Shown: positions 34,362 to 46,466, counted from the stretch's first letter. The stretch: 64,000 nt of DNA from Salicibibacter cibi (GCF_016495865.1 NZ_CP054706.1:3472001-3536000); one strand, 5' to 3'. The notes: generated by a model from the letters alone, not told the origin. Numbers and translations: made by a program.

Positions 34362-36650
34362 TTACGATCGTTTACTTTTCTTTTTTTTCTTCCCTTTCTT
34401 GCCTCCGCTTTGGCCTTTTGCTTTATTTTTTGACGGTTTATGATCTTTCGGGCGTCCGCGTTCCCCTTGTATGACCTTTGGCCCTTCCCGGGGTGCTCTT
34501 TTTTTCCGTTCCGGCATACCGACAATTTCAAAATCAACCGATGATTCGTCCATGTTCACGTCGAGGACGCGTACATCGAGACGATCACCAATACGAAACA
34601 TGTTTGCAGTTCTTTCCCCGATCAGGGCGTATTGGCGTTCGTCGAAATGATAATAATCATCGGTCAAATGACTGACATGGACAAGGCCTTCAATGGTGTT
34701 TTCCAAACGGATGAACAAGCCAAAATTTGCCGCGCCGCTCACAAAGGCCGGAAACTCTTCCCCGATTTTATCTTTCATGAACTCTGCTTTTTTTAAATCA
34801 TCCACATCCCGTTCGGCATCAACGGATCGGCGTTCCATGGCCGATGAATGTTTGGCGATATCCGGAAGCCGCCCTTGCCAATGGTCCACCGTCTTTTTGC
34901 CGGTTTGATTTTTCACTAAGTATGTGCGGATTAAGCGGTGCACAATCAAATCCGGGTAACGTCGGATTGGTGAAGTGAAATGGGTGTAAAAATCAGCGGC
35001 CAATCCAAAATGCCCGATATTCGCCGGATCGTACTTAGCTTGTTGCATGGAACGTAGCATGACCGTATTGATGACCGTTTCTTCCGCTTCCCCTTTCACC
35101 GCTTGCAACACTTCCTGCAGCGCCCCGGGATGAATGGAATCTCCGCGCCCTTTCATTACATAGCCAAAACTCGTAATAAACTCGAGAAAACTTTGCAATT
35201 TTTCCTCGTCCGGGTCTTCGTGAATACGATAAATGAACGGAAGCTTCAACCAATGAAAATGCTCGGCAACGGTTTCATTTGCCGCGAGCATGAACTCTTC
35301 GATTAACCGTTCGGCTACGGAACGTTCGATGATACGGATATCGGTGGGATGGCCATCCTCGTCCATCTCGACGTTCGCTTCTTTAAAATCAAAATCGATC
35401 GCTCCACGTTCAAAACGCTTGTTTCGTAAAATGCCGGCCAATTCTTCCATGTCTTCAAAGAGCGGCACGAGCGAGCGATACCGTTCTCTCGTCTCTTCGT
35501 TTTGATCGACGAGAATTTCTTTCACTTCCGTGTACGTCATGCGTGCAGAAGTGCGGATCACACTTTCAAAAATATCATGATCAACGACATCCCCTTCGGG
35601 GCTGATTTCCATTTCACAGGAGAGGGTGAGGCGATCCACTTTCGGGTTCAACGAACAAATGCCGTTGGACAACCGGTGCGGGATCATCGGGATGACACGA
35701 TCAACGAGATAAGAACTTGTCCCACGGTCTTCGGCTTCTACATCAATGGCGGAACCTTCTTTCACATAATAGCTGACATCAGCAATGTGAACGCCGAGAT
35801 GATAATTACCGTTGTCCAGGCGCTTTACTGTTACGGCATCATCAAGGTCTTTAGCATCGGCACCATCGATAGTGACAATTGTTTCTTCCCGCAAGTCATG
35901 GCGTCGCTCGATTTCATCCGCTTGGATCTCATCAGGCGCAGCAGCCGCTTCTGCCTGCACGTCTTCCGGGAACTCCCCCGGGAGTTCATGCTTATGAATG
36001 ATGGACAAAATATCGGTTCCGGGATCGTTTTTATGTCCGAGAATGGTAGCGACTACCCCTTCGGCCCCCATGCGCCCTTCCGGATATTTCGTTAGTTCAA
36101 CGACCACTTTATGCCCATCGGCAGCACCATGCTCTTGGCCTTTCGGAATAAAAACATCATCATACAAACGTTTATCATCAGGGGTAACAAACCCGTAACG
36201 CTCATAGTCGAGAAACGTTCCCACGACTCGGCTCGTTCCCCGTTCAAGAATGCGAACGACCGCACCTTCGGCCCGATCGCCGGAATGCCCTCCCGAACGG
36301 GACTGAATACGCACAAAAACAGTATCTCTATTCATGGCACCGGCAAGATCACCGGGGGCAACATACACGTCATCTTGCCCTGAATCTTCAGGCAATATAA
36401 AAGCAAAACCTTTGCGATGGGCTTGTACCGTTCCTTTTATTAAATTCATTTTTTCGGGGATACCATAGCGATTGTTGCGCGTACGGATTAACTGGCCGGT
36501 GTCTTCCAAATGGTTCAACGTTTTCATTAGGTCCTTCCGGTTATTTGCTGAATCCATTTCCAATGCTTTTTGTAATTCATGGACGCTCACCGGTTTTTTT
36601 GCTTCGTCACGAATATGGGCAAGCACTGGTTCTATCGTTTCTTCAACCAT
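34362..36650 (-). CDS. rnr: ribonuclease R
   Basis: A 762-residue 3'-5' exoribonuclease that degrades structured RNA. Residues 1-70 form the winged-helix N-terminus and about 72-230 the cold-shock domains. The RNB catalytic domain has [14 protein letters not shown] near residues 261-274, with the metal-binding Asp cluster. The S1 domain is near 620-705 ([20 protein letters not shown]). A Lys/Arg/Gly-rich tail ends the protein. The ATG is eight bases after GAGGAG and overlaps the est stop. In Bacillus smpB and ssrA follow; here a terminator and an unrelated ABC operon intervene. Confidence 0.95.
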   Translation of the reverse strand: MVEETIEPVLAHIRDEAKKPVSVHELQKALEMDSANNRKDLMKTLNHLEDTGQLIRTRNNRYGIPEKMNLIKGTVQAHRKGFAFILPEDSGQDDVYVAPGDLAGAMNRDTVFVRIQSRSGGHSGDRAEGAVVRILERGTSRVVGTFLDYERYGFVTPDDKRLYDDVFIPKGQEHGAADGHKVVVELTKYPEGRMGAEGVVATILGHKNDPGTDILSIIHKHELPGEFPEDVQAEAAAAPDEIQADEIERRHDLREETIVTIDGADAKDLDDAVTVKRLDNGNYHLGVHIADVSYYVKEGSAIDVEAEDRGTSSYLVDRVIPMIPHRLSNGICSLNPKVDRLTLSCEMEISPEGDVVDHDIFESVIRTSARMTYTEVKEILVDQNEETRERYRSLVPLFEDMEELAGILRNKRFERGAIDFDFKEANVEMDEDGHPTDIRIIERSVAERLIEEFMLAANETVAEHFHWLKLPFIYRIHEDPDEEKLQSFLEFITSFGYVMKGRGDSIHPGALQEVLQAVKGEAEETVINTVMLRSMQQAKYDPANIGHFGLAADFYTHFTSPIRRYPDLIVHRLIRTYLVKNQTGKKTVDHWQGRLPDIAKHSSAMERRSVDAERDVDDLKKAEFMKDKIGEEFPAFVSGAANFGLFIRLENTIEGLVHVSHLTDDYYHFDERQYALIGERTANMFRIGDRLDVRVLDVNMDESSVDFEIVGMPERKKRAPREGPKVIQGERGRPKDHKPSKNKAKGQSGGKKGKKKKKSKRS

Positions 36651-37413
36651 CGTTTTCACTCCTCTTCTCCCAATCTAATTGTTCCAAAAACGCGAGAATA
36701 TGTTCATAGACTTTTTCTTTTTCCTTCCATAGCGTAATCACGTGCGGCGCATCCTCATAGCCTTGCACATGTTTTTGCCGAGAGGATACTTCGTCGTAAA
36801 TCACATTCGCACTATCCGTATCAACCATTTCATCTTTGCCAGCTTGGATGATTTCAATCGGAACCTTTATTTCATGAAGCTGTTCACGAATCGTGCTGAT
36901 CAATTGATGAATGGCGGACAACACCGTCGCAGTATTCTTTTTAAAATCAATTATTTCTTTTTCAATGGTTTGTTCATCTTTTTTCTCATAGCGCTTGTAT
37001 TCTTTGGCATACTGCAAAAGACCGTTATATAAACGTTGATCTTGTTCTTTCGTGATGGCGGGCGCGCACATTGGAATGATGCCGTTCACCTTGAATGTGT
37101 ATCCGGCTTTTAACGTGAACAGCCCTCCAAGGGAGAGGCCGCAAACGGCAATGTGTTCAAACCCCTGTGCCCGTAAATGATCGTATCCTTCTTCAACGGC
37201 TTCCCACCAGTCATCAGGACCCGTTTCCAATAGCTGTTCAGGTGGCACTCCATGTCCGGGGAACATGGGCGCGTGTGTTGTGTATCCATTTTTTTGCAGA
37301 AAACGACCGAGCATACGCACATCTGCCGTTGATCCGGTAAAGCCATGCAAAAGCAAAACAGCGCGCCCGTTATCACCGTTAAACGTAAACGGTTTCGGGG
37401 GTACGATTTTCAA
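36643..37413 (-). CDS. est: carboxylesterase Est (YvaK-like)
   Basis: A 256-residue alpha/beta-hydrolase, the Bacillus carboxylesterase found between secG and rnr. LLLHGFTGS near residues 19-27 is the oxyanion region, CGLSLGG near 93-99 the nucleophile elbow, and the His lies in DAPHVITLW near the end. The start is TTG with GGAGGAAAA upstream, giving [11 protein letters not shown] as in Bacillus homologues. The frame stays open for 66 more bases into a MITE copy and should not be annotated from there. A MITE inserted 22 bases upstream of the start now forms its leader. Confidence 0.9.
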   Translation of the reverse strand: MKIVPPKPFTFNGDNGRAVLLLHGFTGSTADVRMLGRFLQKNGYTTHAPMFPGHGVPPEQLLETGPDDWWEAVEEGYDHLRAQGFEHIAVCGLSLGGLFTLKAGYTFKVNGIIPMCAPAITKEQDQRLYNGLLQYAKEYKRYEKKDEQTIEKEIIDFKKNTATVLSAIHQLISTIREQLHEIKVPIEIIQAGKDEMVDTDSANVIYDEVSSRQKHVQGYEDAPHVITLWKEKEKVYEHILAFLEQLDWEKRSENDG

Positions 37414-37438
37414 TGGTTCTTTTCCTCCTCCATTACGT

Positions 37439-37721
37439 ATGGACTGCTGAATAACGGAAAAACACTGGCACATAAGCATTTTCCGTTGGTGTTGTCAAAG
37501 CTGGATGCAAGGAAATCCATCCTATAAGCCAAAAAATCCTTGCACTTCTGGCAACGTACGGAGGGATGACGCTGCAATGGCGTCGACATCAAAACGGACG
37601 CGTCAAGCTCCCGCAGCGCCGGTTTTGCGCGAGGAGGCTTGACCGTTCGTCCGCGGAAAGCGAAGCCATGGAAGCGACATCCCGGCTTCAGCTGATAGCT
37701 GCAAGTTGTTCAGCGATCCCT
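37439..37721 (+). repeat. MITE-like repeat, copy B
   Basis: A complete 283-bp copy. It starts ATGGACTGCTGAATAACGG and ends GTTGTTCAGCGATCCCT, imperfect inverted ends. The target duplication ACGT flanks it (37435-37438 and 37722-37725). It has no coding capacity. It sits between the secG terminator and the est ribosome site. Confidence 0.9.
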
Positions 37722-37784
37722 ACGTATGCCTTTCATTATGTTTCCCGTCTTTCGCTTCTTATAATCTTTAGACGCATTAAAGTG

Positions 37785-37814
37785 TAAAAAACAACGGGAA
37801 CGTCTCCCGTTGTT
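37785..37814 (-). terminator. secG terminator
   Basis: On the minus strand AACAACGGGA and TCCCGTTGTT are followed by a T run. It separates secG from est-rnr. Confidence 0.85.
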
Positions 37815-37817
37815 TCA

Positions 37818-38048
37818 CTATAGAAAATATGCCAATGAAATGGTGCCGATGAAAAATAGCACGGCAAGCACGACCGTTGTTTTCGCAAGGAAGGACTCAA
37901 CCCCTCGTGCTTTTTGTTTCCCCATTAATTGTTCCGCTCCGCCGGAAATGGATCCGGCTAAACCTGCACTTCTTCCCGGTTGCATGAGAACAAACGTAAT
38001 CAGCGTGATGCTTACAATAATTAATATGATCGTAATAATGGATGCCAA
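37818..38048 (-). CDS. secG: SecG, preprotein translocase subunit
   Basis: A 76-residue membrane subunit of SecYEG. It has two hydrophobic helices (ASIITIILIIVSITLITFVL and TTVVLAVLFFIGTISLAYFL) and the loop MQPGRSAGLAGSISGGAEQL typical of SecG. The TTG start is eight bases after AGGAGG; the frame is open far upstream but only this start gives the family length. The gene stands alone between two terminators. Confidence 0.93.
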   Translation of the reverse strand: MASIITIILIIVSITLITFVLMQPGRSAGLAGSISGGAEQLMGKQKARGVESFLAKTTVVLAVLFFIGTISLAYFL

Positions 38049-38166
38049 GTGCGTCACCTCCTGAACAATCCGCACGTCTAAACCTGTACTTACTTTATCA
38101 TATGGAGTAAAAGCAGACAATAGGGAGACATGTAAGGGAGAGCGCGTTCGGTGTAAGCAGTTCATT

Positions 38167-38202
38167 CTAAAAAGGCACCCTGTCTTTTTGTCAGGATGCC
38201 TT
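38167..38202 (-). terminator. terminator of the tandem ATPase gene
   Basis: On the minus strand AAGGCATCCTG pairs with CAGGGTGCCTT across AAAAAGA, followed by TTTAG. Confidence 0.75.
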
Positions 38203-38211
38203 CCTATCGAA

Positions 38212-39303
38212 TCACTCGATACGATTGATGATTTCCGTTGCAAGCTCCTGTGCTTTTCGGTTAATGGATAGAAAGTCCATCGCTTGCCCATAATATTTTT
38301 CCAATTCATCGTGTATTTTTTTTGCTTCGTTTAAATAATGCGTCCCTTGTTTCATTTTATTCTTATAAGACGTTTCCGTTTCGCGGATCGCAGCGGCCTT
38401 CTGCTTCTCGATTGATGGATCCATACAACGCACAAACATATCGACGATTTCGTCATTTTCCCGACTCGGATCAAATGGATGCGGGTCCGTTCCGTCCAAA
38501 ATAACGGTTTGCAACGCCGGAATGATCACCATGTCTATGCTCTCCGGATCAAATGCACAATAATAATACTCAACCCCATAAGCCTTACTTTCCGCATGTT
38601 TCCCGATTTTTTTCATTATCGATGATTTCCCGCTACCGGCACGCCCTTTTAAGATGTATCGCTTCCTCACATCTTCCGTTAAATTATCGTAAAAATGAAC
38701 CGGACCTTTAGGTGTGGCTGCACCGAAGAATCGATGCTTATTTATCGGGACACGTTCGGCTTCCGCGGTTTCAGAGAAAATTTTTTCAATCAGTTCCTCC
38801 GTGACTTGATCCGCCTTCTGAAAGTCCATGGCAGTTAAGTAAATGGCTTCTAGATCGTCGTGCACGTTCCGGGCATCAGCAAATGCCGCATACGCTTCGG
38901 AAAAAGCATTCTTGTTTTTATCGGTCAATGCCACGATGTCTTTCTTGTGTTCGTTCAATTTTGTGTCGTCTCGAAAGTCCCCCAAATGAACGATATCGTC
39001 AACCACACCCGGGTACTTGGGATCCATCATGTGCGGTGCTGTTCCATCTACGATCCCGACCTTTAAGGAAGGTATGATCACGCCGTCAAGAGAGTCGTTG
39101 TCAGAAGAACAGTGGAGAAATTCAATCGGTTCGCCTTTTTCCGCTACAGCGTTGCCGACATGTCTGATTAGCGTCGATTTACCTGTTCCCGGTCCACCTT
39201 TTAATATATAAAGTTGCTCGAGCCCCTGCACCGCCTCTTCATAAAGCGAATAAAAGCCGAGGCTGGAGTTACTGCCGGCATAGTAATTTTTAACGTTACT
39301 CAT
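38212..39303 (-). CDS. tandem P-loop ATPase of unknown function (PRK06851-like)
   Basis: A 363-residue protein made of two similar halves. Each starts with a phosphate-binding loop: GGPGTGKST near residues 36-44 and GRAGSGKSS near 219-227. Each continues with a matching block: DSLDGVIIPSLKVGIVDGT and ESIDMVIIPALQTVILDGT. It is thus an internal duplication. I recall such proteins in spore formers as uncharacterised ATPases. It is a single gene between eno and secG, with its own terminator. The start ATG has GGGGGAGCACG upstream. Biochemical role unknown. Confidence 0.8.
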   Translation of the reverse strand: MSNVKNYYAGSNSSLGFYSLYEEAVQGLEQLYILKGGPGTGKSTLIRHVGNAVAEKGEPIEFLHCSSDNDSLDGVIIPSLKVGIVDGTAPHMMDPKYPGVVDDIVHLGDFRDDTKLNEHKKDIVALTDKNKNAFSEAYAAFADARNVHDDLEAIYLTAMDFQKADQVTEELIEKIFSETAEAERVPINKHRFFGAATPKGPVHFYDNLTEDVRKRYILKGRAGSGKSSIMKKIGKHAESKAYGVEYYYCAFDPESIDMVIIPALQTVILDGTDPHPFDPSRENDEIVDMFVRCMDPSIEKQKAAAIRETETSYKNKMKQGTHYLNEAKKIHDELEKYYGQAMDFLSINRKAQELATEIINRIE

Positions 39304-39387
39304 CGTGCTCCCCCGTTCCGTTATTAGGCATGTAGCTAATGATTAGCCTATGCGGAGGGAGCTGTTTTCGTTACCTCTTTGCACACA

Positions 39388-39423
39388 ACAAAGGCGCCCA
39401 AGGGATTACCCTTCAAGCACCTC
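39388..39423 (-). terminator. probable terminator of the glycolytic operon
   Basis: On the minus strand AGGTGCTTGAAGGG pairs with CCCTTGGGCGCCTT around TAAT just after eno. Only a short T run follows, so termination may be partial. Confidence 0.55.
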
Positions 39424-39428
39424 TATGC

Positions 39429-40718
<1,290 letters not shown>

Positions 40719-42269
40719 TCATCCTTTCTCAGCCTTTGCTATTAAATTTTGTCCTGTCATTTCGGCAGGCTGGGCAATCCCCATCATCGCAAGCAATGTC
40801 GGCGCCAAATCGGCAAGAATGCCGTCGCCTCGTAATTCAGCTCCCGCTTTTGTGACGATGACCGGCACTGGATTTTTCGTATGTGTCGTCATCGGGGTTC
40901 CGTTTGCTTCCGTGACTTCATCAGCATTGCCGTGATCGGCCGTTACAATCACAGCTCCGTCTTTTTCGTGAATAGCTTCCACAATTCGTCCCAAATGCGC
41001 ATCCACTGCTTCCACCGCGGCAATCGTAGGCTCCAATTTCCCGGAATGCCCGACCATATCAGGGTTTGCGAAATTAAGGACAATCGCGTCATGCCGGTCA
41101 TTTTCGATTGCATCCAACAATGCCTCTGTCACCGGTCCCGCACTCATTTCCGGTTTCAAATCATACGTGGCAACTTTCGGAGAATCAATAAGAATTCTCT
41201 CTTCTCCATCAAAGACCGTGTCCATTCCGCCATTTAAGAAAAACGTAACATGGGGATATTTTTCGGTTTCCGCGATGCGCAATTGTGAATAACCTTCGTT
41301 GGAAATAGTTTCTCCAAGCGAGTTTGGGAGTTGAAACGCTTCAAAAGCAACATCGGCCGTAAACGTATCATGATAGTGCGTCATCGTTACATCATAAAGG
41401 GTTTGCGGATGCTTTTCGCCCCGATCAAAAGCCTGGAACGTTTCCGTTGCCAATGCTTCGGTCAGTTGAATGGCACGGTCAGGCCTGAAGTTAAAACCAA
41501 TTACGGCATCCCCATTGGAAATTGTTGCTACGGGGCTTCCGTCTGCCGTTTGCAAAACGATCGGTTCCACAAATTCATCATAAATCCCTTGTTCATATGA
41601 GCGGTCAATGGCCGCCATCGGATCGTCTGCTTTGTTCCCTTTCCCATAAACAAGGACTTCGTAAGACTTTCGGATCCGTTCCCAACGCCGGTCACGATCC
41701 ATTGCATAATACCGGCCGTGCATGCTTGCCAGTCGTCCGACACCTATGTCATCCATTTCTGCTTGTAGTTGTGCAATGTAGGTTTTCGCACTTTGCTGAT
41801 CCACATCTCTGCCATCGAGAAACGCGTGAACATAAACGTTGGATACCCCTTCTTTTTTTGCAAGCTTCAAAAGAGCAATAACGTGGTCGATGTGGCTATG
41901 AACCCCGCCGTCCGACAATAAACCATAGAGATGGAGGGCGCTTTTCTTTTTCTTCACATGGTTTGTCGCGTTAAGAAATGCCTCGTTTTCAAAAAAAGTT
42001 CCGGCTTGAATGCCTTTGCTAATCAATGAAAGATTCTGATGCACAATGCGGCCGGCGCCAATATTCATATGGCCGACTTCGGAATTTCCCATTTGACCGG
42101 CCGGAAGACCCACACTTTCACCCGAGTTCAATAGGGTAGCGTGAGGGTACACACTCCATAAATGGTCAAAATTAGGGGTCCGAGCTTGCGCAACTGCATT
42201 TCCATATGCTTCATCCCGAAGGGCAAAGCCGTCAAGGATAATTAATGCGTGTGGCGCTTGCTTTCTCAT
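40719..42269 (-). CDS. gpmI: 2,3-bisphosphoglycerate-independent phosphoglycerate mutase
   Basis: Interconverts 3- and 2-phosphoglycerate with Mn2+, via a phosphoserine. The 516-residue protein has [12 protein letters not shown] at the N-terminus (metal Asp). The active Ser is in [16 protein letters not shown] near residue 62, [13 protein letters not shown] follows near 154, and [13 protein letters not shown] near 440. Mn-dependence makes this enzyme pH-sensitive and a control point in sporulating Bacilli. It overlaps the tpiA stop by four bases and precedes eno by 12 bases. Confidence 0.97.
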   Translation of the reverse strand: MRKQAPHALIILDGFALRDEAYGNAVAQARTPNFDHLWSVYPHATLLNSGESVGLPAGQMGNSEVGHMNIGAGRIVHQNLSLISKGIQAGTFFENEAFLNATNHVKKKKSALHLYGLLSDGGVHSHIDHVIALLKLAKKEGVSNVYVHAFLDGRDVDQQSAKTYIAQLQAEMDDIGVGRLASMHGRYYAMDRDRRWERIRKSYEVLVYGKGNKADDPMAAIDRSYEQGIYDEFVEPIVLQTADGSPVATISNGDAVIGFNFRPDRAIQLTEALATETFQAFDRGEKHPQTLYDVTMTHYHDTFTADVAFEAFQLPNSLGETISNEGYSQLRIAETEKYPHVTFFLNGGMDTVFDGEERILIDSPKVATYDLKPEMSAGPVTEALLDAIENDRHDAIVLNFANPDMVGHSGKLEPTIAAVEAVDAHLGRIVEAIHEKDGAVIVTADHGNADEVTEANGTPMTTHTKNPVPVIVTKAGAELRGDGILADLAPTLLAMMGIAQPAEMTGQNLIAKAEKG

Positions 42270-43021
42270 TGGGCAGCCTCCAATAGCGCGAGAAATGAAT
42301 CCACCTTGATGCTGGCTCCGCCCACGAGTGCTCCATCAATATCATCATCCGCCAAGTATTCCGCGATATTTTCCGAGTTGACACTGCCTCCGTATTGGAT
42401 GCGGACGGCTTCGGCCGCTGATTGGCCATATTGGTCACGAATGTATGCACGAATGGTCCTTGCCATCTCTCCGGCTTCCTCGGGATTTGAGGATTTTCCG
42501 GTGCCGATCGCCCAAACAGGTTCATAAGCAAAGACGCATCCTTTTACCTGCTCGGGTCCAATTCCCTGTAATGCTTGCTCCAGCTGCTTACGCACGACTT
42601 CGCCAGCGCGGTTCGCTTCTCGCTCTTCCAACTTTTCGCCGATACATACAATGGGGGTCATGTCATGTGCCAAGGCTGCATGAAGCTTTCGATTCACCCG
42701 TTCATCGGTGTCATTGAACATTTCCCGCCGTTCGGAATGGCCGATAATGACAAGGTCAATTCCGATCGATGTTAACGCCGGAGCGCTAATTTCACCGGTG
42801 AAAGCGCCATAATCCTCTTCATGCATATTCTGCGCGCCGATCCTTAAATCGGTGTTTGCGGCTTTTTCCGTCATTCCTTTTAACGATAGCGCTTGTGCAC
42901 AAACCGCGCTTTCCACTTCTTCGTTTGAAGGAACGCGATCCTTTACGGCATCGACAAACGCCAGCGCTTCCCTATCGGTCACATTCATTTTCCAATTTCC
43001 CGCGATAAATGGTGTCCGCAT
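42266..43021 (-). CDS. tpiA: triosephosphate isomerase
   Basis: Interconverts dihydroxyacetone phosphate and glyceraldehyde 3-phosphate. It is a 251-residue TIM barrel with AGNWKMN (Lys), the catalytic His in IIGHSERR near residue 96, and the catalytic Glu in [14 protein letters not shown] near 167, which includes the mobile loop. The chosen ATG is eight bases after AGAGG; two upstream starts overlap the site. It lies 15 bases after pgk. Confidence 0.97.
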   Translation of the reverse strand: MRTPFIAGNWKMNVTDREALAFVDAVKDRVPSNEEVESAVCAQALSLKGMTEKAANTDLRIGAQNMHEEDYGAFTGEISAPALTSIGIDLVIIGHSERREMFNDTDERVNRKLHAALAHDMTPIVCIGEKLEEREANRAGEVVRKQLEQALQGIGPEQVKGCVFAYEPVWAIGTGKSSNPEEAGEMARTIRAYIRDQYGQSAAEAVRIQYGGSVNSENIAEYLADDDIDGALVGGASIKVDSFLALLEAAQ

Positions 43022-43036
43022 AAGCATCACCTCTTG

Positions 43037-44224
43037 TTATTCTATTTGATCGTCAATCACTGCAATACCGGGCAACTCTTTTCCTTCCATGAACTCCAGG
43101 GACGCGCCGCCTCCAGTGGAGATATGGTTCATTTCCGCCGCAAAACCAAACTGTTCTACGGCTGCCGCAGAATCGCCCCCGCCGATAATCGTATAAGCGT
43201 CCGTATTTGCCAATGCTCCGGCTACTTCTTTCGTTCCTTCTGCAAATGGCGCCATTTCAAAAACACCCATGGGACCGTTCCATATCACCAAGGAAGAAGC
43301 TTGTATTTCTTCTTTATAGGCTTTCACGGTTTTCGGGCCGATGTCAAGGGCTTGCCAATCGGCAGGAATGCCATCGATATCCACAATTTCGGCCGTTGCA
43401 TCTTCCTTAATATCATCAGAAACGATTGCATCCATCGGAAGAAGCAACTTTACGCGATTACGCGTAGCTTTTTCCATAAATTGTTGTGCCAATGCTATTT
43501 TATCTTCTTCAAGCAAGGATTGTCCGATTTCATACCCTTGCGCTTTCACAAACGTATAAGCTAATCCACCGCCGAGCAATAGGACGTCAACTTTGTCAAG
43601 AAGATGATCGATGACCTCAATTTTATCTTTCACTTTCGCGCCGCCGATAATTGCGGTAAATGGACGGTCGGGATCTTCCAAAGCCGATCCGAGAACTTCG
43701 ATTTCCTTCTCAAGCAAAAGACCGGTCGCGGAAGGCAGGTGATGGGCAATGCCTTCCGTAGAAGCGTGAGCGCGGTGGGCAGCGCCGAATGCATCGTTTA
43801 CGTATACATCGGCAAGCGCTGCCATTTGTTTGGCGAGGCCGGCATCGTTTTTCTCCTCACCTGCCTCAAATCGGACATTTTCCAATAACAGAATGTCCCC
43901 GGAAGTGAGTTGATCAAACGTTTGTTTAACGTTTGCGCCAACGACTTCATCAACCTTATGAACCTTGATTTCCGACAGTTCTTCCAGCCTGCGGGCGACC
44001 GGATCCAAACGCAATGCCTCTGCAACTTCTCCTTTCGGCCGCCCAAGGTGGCTCGCGAGAATGACCGTTGCCCCTTTTTTCCGTAAAAACCGAATCGTAG
44101 GCAAAGCTGCACGAATGCGCGTATCATCGCTTACCTCCCCATCTTGCAAAGGGACGTTGAAATCAACCCGGCAAAATACGGTTTTCCCGGCGACACCGAG
44201 GTCATGAATGGTTCTTTTCTTCAC
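43037..44224 (-). CDS. pgk: phosphoglycerate kinase
   Basis: Makes ATP from 1,3-bisphosphoglycerate. The 395-residue two-domain kinase shows [22 protein letters not shown], the hinge region and the nucleotide-binding [13 protein letters not shown] near residue 350. The GTG start follows AAGGAG by six bases. It is separated from gap by 89 bases that contain a hairpin. Confidence 0.97.
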   Translation of the reverse strand: MKKRTIHDLGVAGKTVFCRVDFNVPLQDGEVSDDTRIRAALPTIRFLRKKGATVILASHLGRPKGEVAEALRLDPVARRLEELSEIKVHKVDEVVGANVKQTFDQLTSGDILLLENVRFEAGEEKNDAGLAKQMAALADVYVNDAFGAAHRAHASTEGIAHHLPSATGLLLEKEIEVLGSALEDPDRPFTAIIGGAKVKDKIEVIDHLLDKVDVLLLGGGLAYTFVKAQGYEIGQSLLEEDKIALAQQFMEKATRNRVKLLLPMDAIVSDDIKEDATAEIVDIDGIPADWQALDIGPKTVKAYKEEIQASSLVIWNGPMGVFEMAPFAEGTKEVAGALANTDAYTIIGGGDSAAAVEQFGFAAEMNHISTGGGASLEFMEGKELPGIAVIDDQIE

Positions 44225-44258
44225 GTTAGGCTCCTTCCTCTCTTATGTATGGTGGAAA

Positions 44259-44301
44259 GAGAAAAGCGGGAGCAAAACATACGTGTTCTGTCCCGTTTCT
44301 C
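44259..44301 (-). other. gap-pgk intercistronic hairpin
   Basis: On the minus strand GAGAAACGGGA pairs with TCCCGCTTTTCTC with one mismatch, around about 19 bases. Intercistronic stems in glycolytic operons can stabilise the gap message or cause partial termination; which applies here is not known. Confidence 0.6.
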
Positions 44302-44313
44302 TTCTTCTGCCTA

Positions 44314-45321
44314 TTATAACCCTTTTTGTGCCATATGTGCGACCAAATCTACAACACGGCTGGAATATCCAAATTCATTGTCATACCATGCAATGACTTT
44401 TACCATATTGCCTTCCATCGTTAATGTTGAAAGGCTGTCAACAGTGGACGAATGATTGTTGCCATTGTAATCACTGGAAACGAGTGGCTCTTCACTGTAA
44501 CCGAGGACCCCTTTCATGTTCGTTTCCGACGCTTTTTTCAACGTCGCGTTTACAGCGTCTGCCGTTACGTCTTGATCCAGTTCGGCAACGAGATCAACGA
44601 GAGAGACATTAGGGGTAGGCACTCGCATGGCACCGCCGTTCAACTTGCCTTCAAGTTCGGGAAGAACAAGGGAGACGGCCTTGGCTGCACCAGTCGATGT
44701 CGGGATGATGTTTTGCGCGGCTGCTCGTGCCCGGCGGTAATCTTTATGCGGCAAGTCCAGAATTTGTTGGTCGTTTGTATAGGAATGAACGGTGTTCATA
44801 AAACCGCGACGGATGCCGTATTCGTCATGAAGTGCCTTCACGAGCGGTGCCAGGCAATTCGTCGTGCAGGAAGCGTTGGAAACGACATAATGTTTCTCAG
44901 GGGAATAGTCTTCTTCGTTAACCCCCATGACGAAGGTTTGGTCTGCTTCCTTACCCGGGGCGGAAATAACGACTCTTTTTGCACCGCCATCGAGATGCTT
45001 TGCCGCATCGTCCCGCTGTGTGAAACGTCCCGTCGCGTCAACGACCACTTCAACGCCGCGATCGGCCCATCCGATGTTTTCCGGATCTTTTTCCGACGAA
45101 ACATGGATTTTTTTCTCCCCAATGATGAGGGCCTCGCCATCGACACTTACGTCTTCTGCAAATTCACCGTGGACCGTATCATACTTCAGTAAATGGGCAA
45201 GCATGTCCGCATCTGTAAGGTCATTGATGGCGACGACTTCAACTTCACTATTTTCCATTGCTGCCCGAAAAACCAAACGCCCGATTCTGCCAAATCCGTT
45301 GATTCCTACTTTTGTTGCCAC
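44314..45321 (-). CDS. gapA: glyceraldehyde-3-phosphate dehydrogenase
   Basis: Glycolytic NAD-dependent GAPDH of 335 residues: GINGFGRIGR (NAD binding), NDLTDADMLAHLLKYD (Asp32-type residue for NAD), SNASCTTNC with catalytic Cys near 152, and HSYTNDQQ with the partner His near 179. The start is GTG with AAGGAGG eight bases upstream. Its place right after cggR identifies it as the glycolytic GapA rather than the gluconeogenic GapB. Confidence 0.96.
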   Translation of the reverse strand: MATKVGINGFGRIGRLVFRAAMENSEVEVVAINDLTDADMLAHLLKYDTVHGEFAEDVSVDGEALIIGEKKIHVSSEKDPENIGWADRGVEVVVDATGRFTQRDDAAKHLDGGAKRVVISAPGKEADQTFVMGVNEEDYSPEKHYVVSNASCTTNCLAPLVKALHDEYGIRRGFMNTVHSYTNDQQILDLPHKDYRRARAAAQNIIPTSTGAAKAVSLVLPELEGKLNGGAMRVPTPNVSLVDLVAELDQDVTADAVNATLKKASETNMKGVLGYSEEPLVSSDYNGNNHSSTVDSLSTLTMEGNMVKVIAWYDNEFGYSSRVVDLVAHMAQKGL

Positions 45322-45362
45322 TACAGATTCCTCCTTAACAGGTTAAAAATTAAAATCGCAAT

Positions 45363-46391
45363 CTATGGTTGGATAGATGCTTTAATGGCTTCGGCCGCCC
45401 CTTCGTCGGTGATCAGCAGATCACTTGGACGGTACGTCATATAGGCGATAATCGCCTCGGCTTTCGATGCTCCGCCGGCCATGGTGATAACCTTTTGTCC
45501 TTCCCCCAGATCATCAAGTTGCAAACCGACCGTTTTTTCCTTCTGAACAACGTTCCCGTTTCCGTCAAAATAGTAACCGAAGCTTTCAGCAACAGCGTTA
45601 CATGTTTTTAAACGCTCAAGTTTTTTTTCGTCGGCGTTTCTTCTTGTAGCCATCGTATGAGCATCGCCTACACTATGGATAACCATACGCGGGGAACGAA
45701 TCAAGTTCAGCAGTTCTTGAATCCCCGGTTCTTGCGTTAGCGATTCATAAGCGAGGTCGCTTAACTGATCGGGCACATGCAACAATCGATATTGAGCGTT
45801 AGCACTTCTCGCCAACGCCGCGCAAATCGTGTTCGATTGCAAATCAACATTTTCCCCAAGACCACCGCGAGCGGGAACAAATGTAACATGTTGCAAGTTT
45901 GGATGAGGAGACACGGATTCCGCCAACGTCGCGAGGGTCGTCCCGCCTGCAACGGCAACGACATCGTCGGTGCGGAGGGTTTGAATCATCTCGCTGACAC
46001 AGGCACGACTCATTTCTTTTTTCACCCACGGTTGGCCATCACTATCGCCGCTCGTCACAATCACACGCGAAATATGAAGGGATTGCTGTAAATCAGCTTC
46101 CAACTGTGAACGCCCGGAAATGTTTTGCATGCTCGGCCCCAGTTGATCAAGCAACATACGCCCTTCCTCCGTCAAATCCATTCCTCCGGATTTCACTTCC
46201 AACAGGTTTTGTTCCTTGAAAAGTTCTACCTCGTTGCGAAGGACTCGTTCCGAGATTTGCAGTGAAGCGGAAATTGTTCGCCTGCCCACCGGAGCACTCA
46301 CACGGATAAATCGCAAAATATCAAACCGGCGGTTTAAATTCTCCATAATGTCGGGTTGTAGTTTCTTTTGCCATTCCAGAAGATCCAACAT
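45363..46391 (-). CDS. cggR: central glycolytic genes regulator CggR
   Basis: A SorC-family repressor of 342 residues. The N-terminal winged helix (about 20-90: VGRRTISASLQISERVLRNEVELF) binds DNA. The sugar-phosphate-binding domain (VAGGTTLATLAE, HSVGDAHTMA) releases DNA when fructose-1,6-bisphosphate is present. The chosen ATG has AGAAGTGATC nine bases away; upstream TTG and GTG codons are in frame but within the operator. It autoregulates the operon. Confidence 0.94.
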   Translation of the reverse strand: MLDLLEWQKKLQPDIMENLNRRFDILRFIRVSAPVGRRTISASLQISERVLRNEVELFKEQNLLEVKSGGMDLTEEGRMLLDQLGPSMQNISGRSQLEADLQQSLHISRVIVTSGDSDGQPWVKKEMSRACVSEMIQTLRTDDVVAVAGGTTLATLAESVSPHPNLQHVTFVPARGGLGENVDLQSNTICAALARSANAQYRLLHVPDQLSDLAYESLTQEPGIQELLNLIRSPRMVIHSVGDAHTMATRRNADEKKLERLKTCNAVAESFGYYFDGNGNVVQKEKTVGLQLDDLGEGQKVITMAGGASKAEAIIAYMTYRPSDLLITDEGAAEAIKASIQP

Positions 46392-46412
46392 TGAAAAGAT
46401 CACTTCTTTTTT

Positions 46413-46451
46413 CGGGAACAATATTGTCCCTATTAGTCATTTTCGTTCCCA
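46413..46451 (-). promoter_or_regulatory. CggR operator
   Basis: On the minus strand two similar half-sites occur: TGGGAACGAAAATGAC and then AGGGACAATATTGTTCCC, matching the GGGACN6TGTC tandem pattern of CggR operators. They lie just downstream of the promoter, where bound CggR would block elongation. Confidence 0.75.
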
Positions 46452-46466
46452 ATAAGTGTTACCTTG

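Noticed and set aside
35502..36095. 197-residue open frame opposite rnr
   Set aside because: Antisense to a clear RNase R gene, no ribosome site and no family.
37414..37479. N-terminal extension of est into upstream sequence
   Set aside because: The extra residues are translated from the MITE end and lack a ribosome site; the TTG with GGAGGAAAA gives the family N-terminus.
38049..38309. Long N-terminal extension of secG
   Set aside because: It reads through the upstream terminator region; SecG proteins are about 76 residues.
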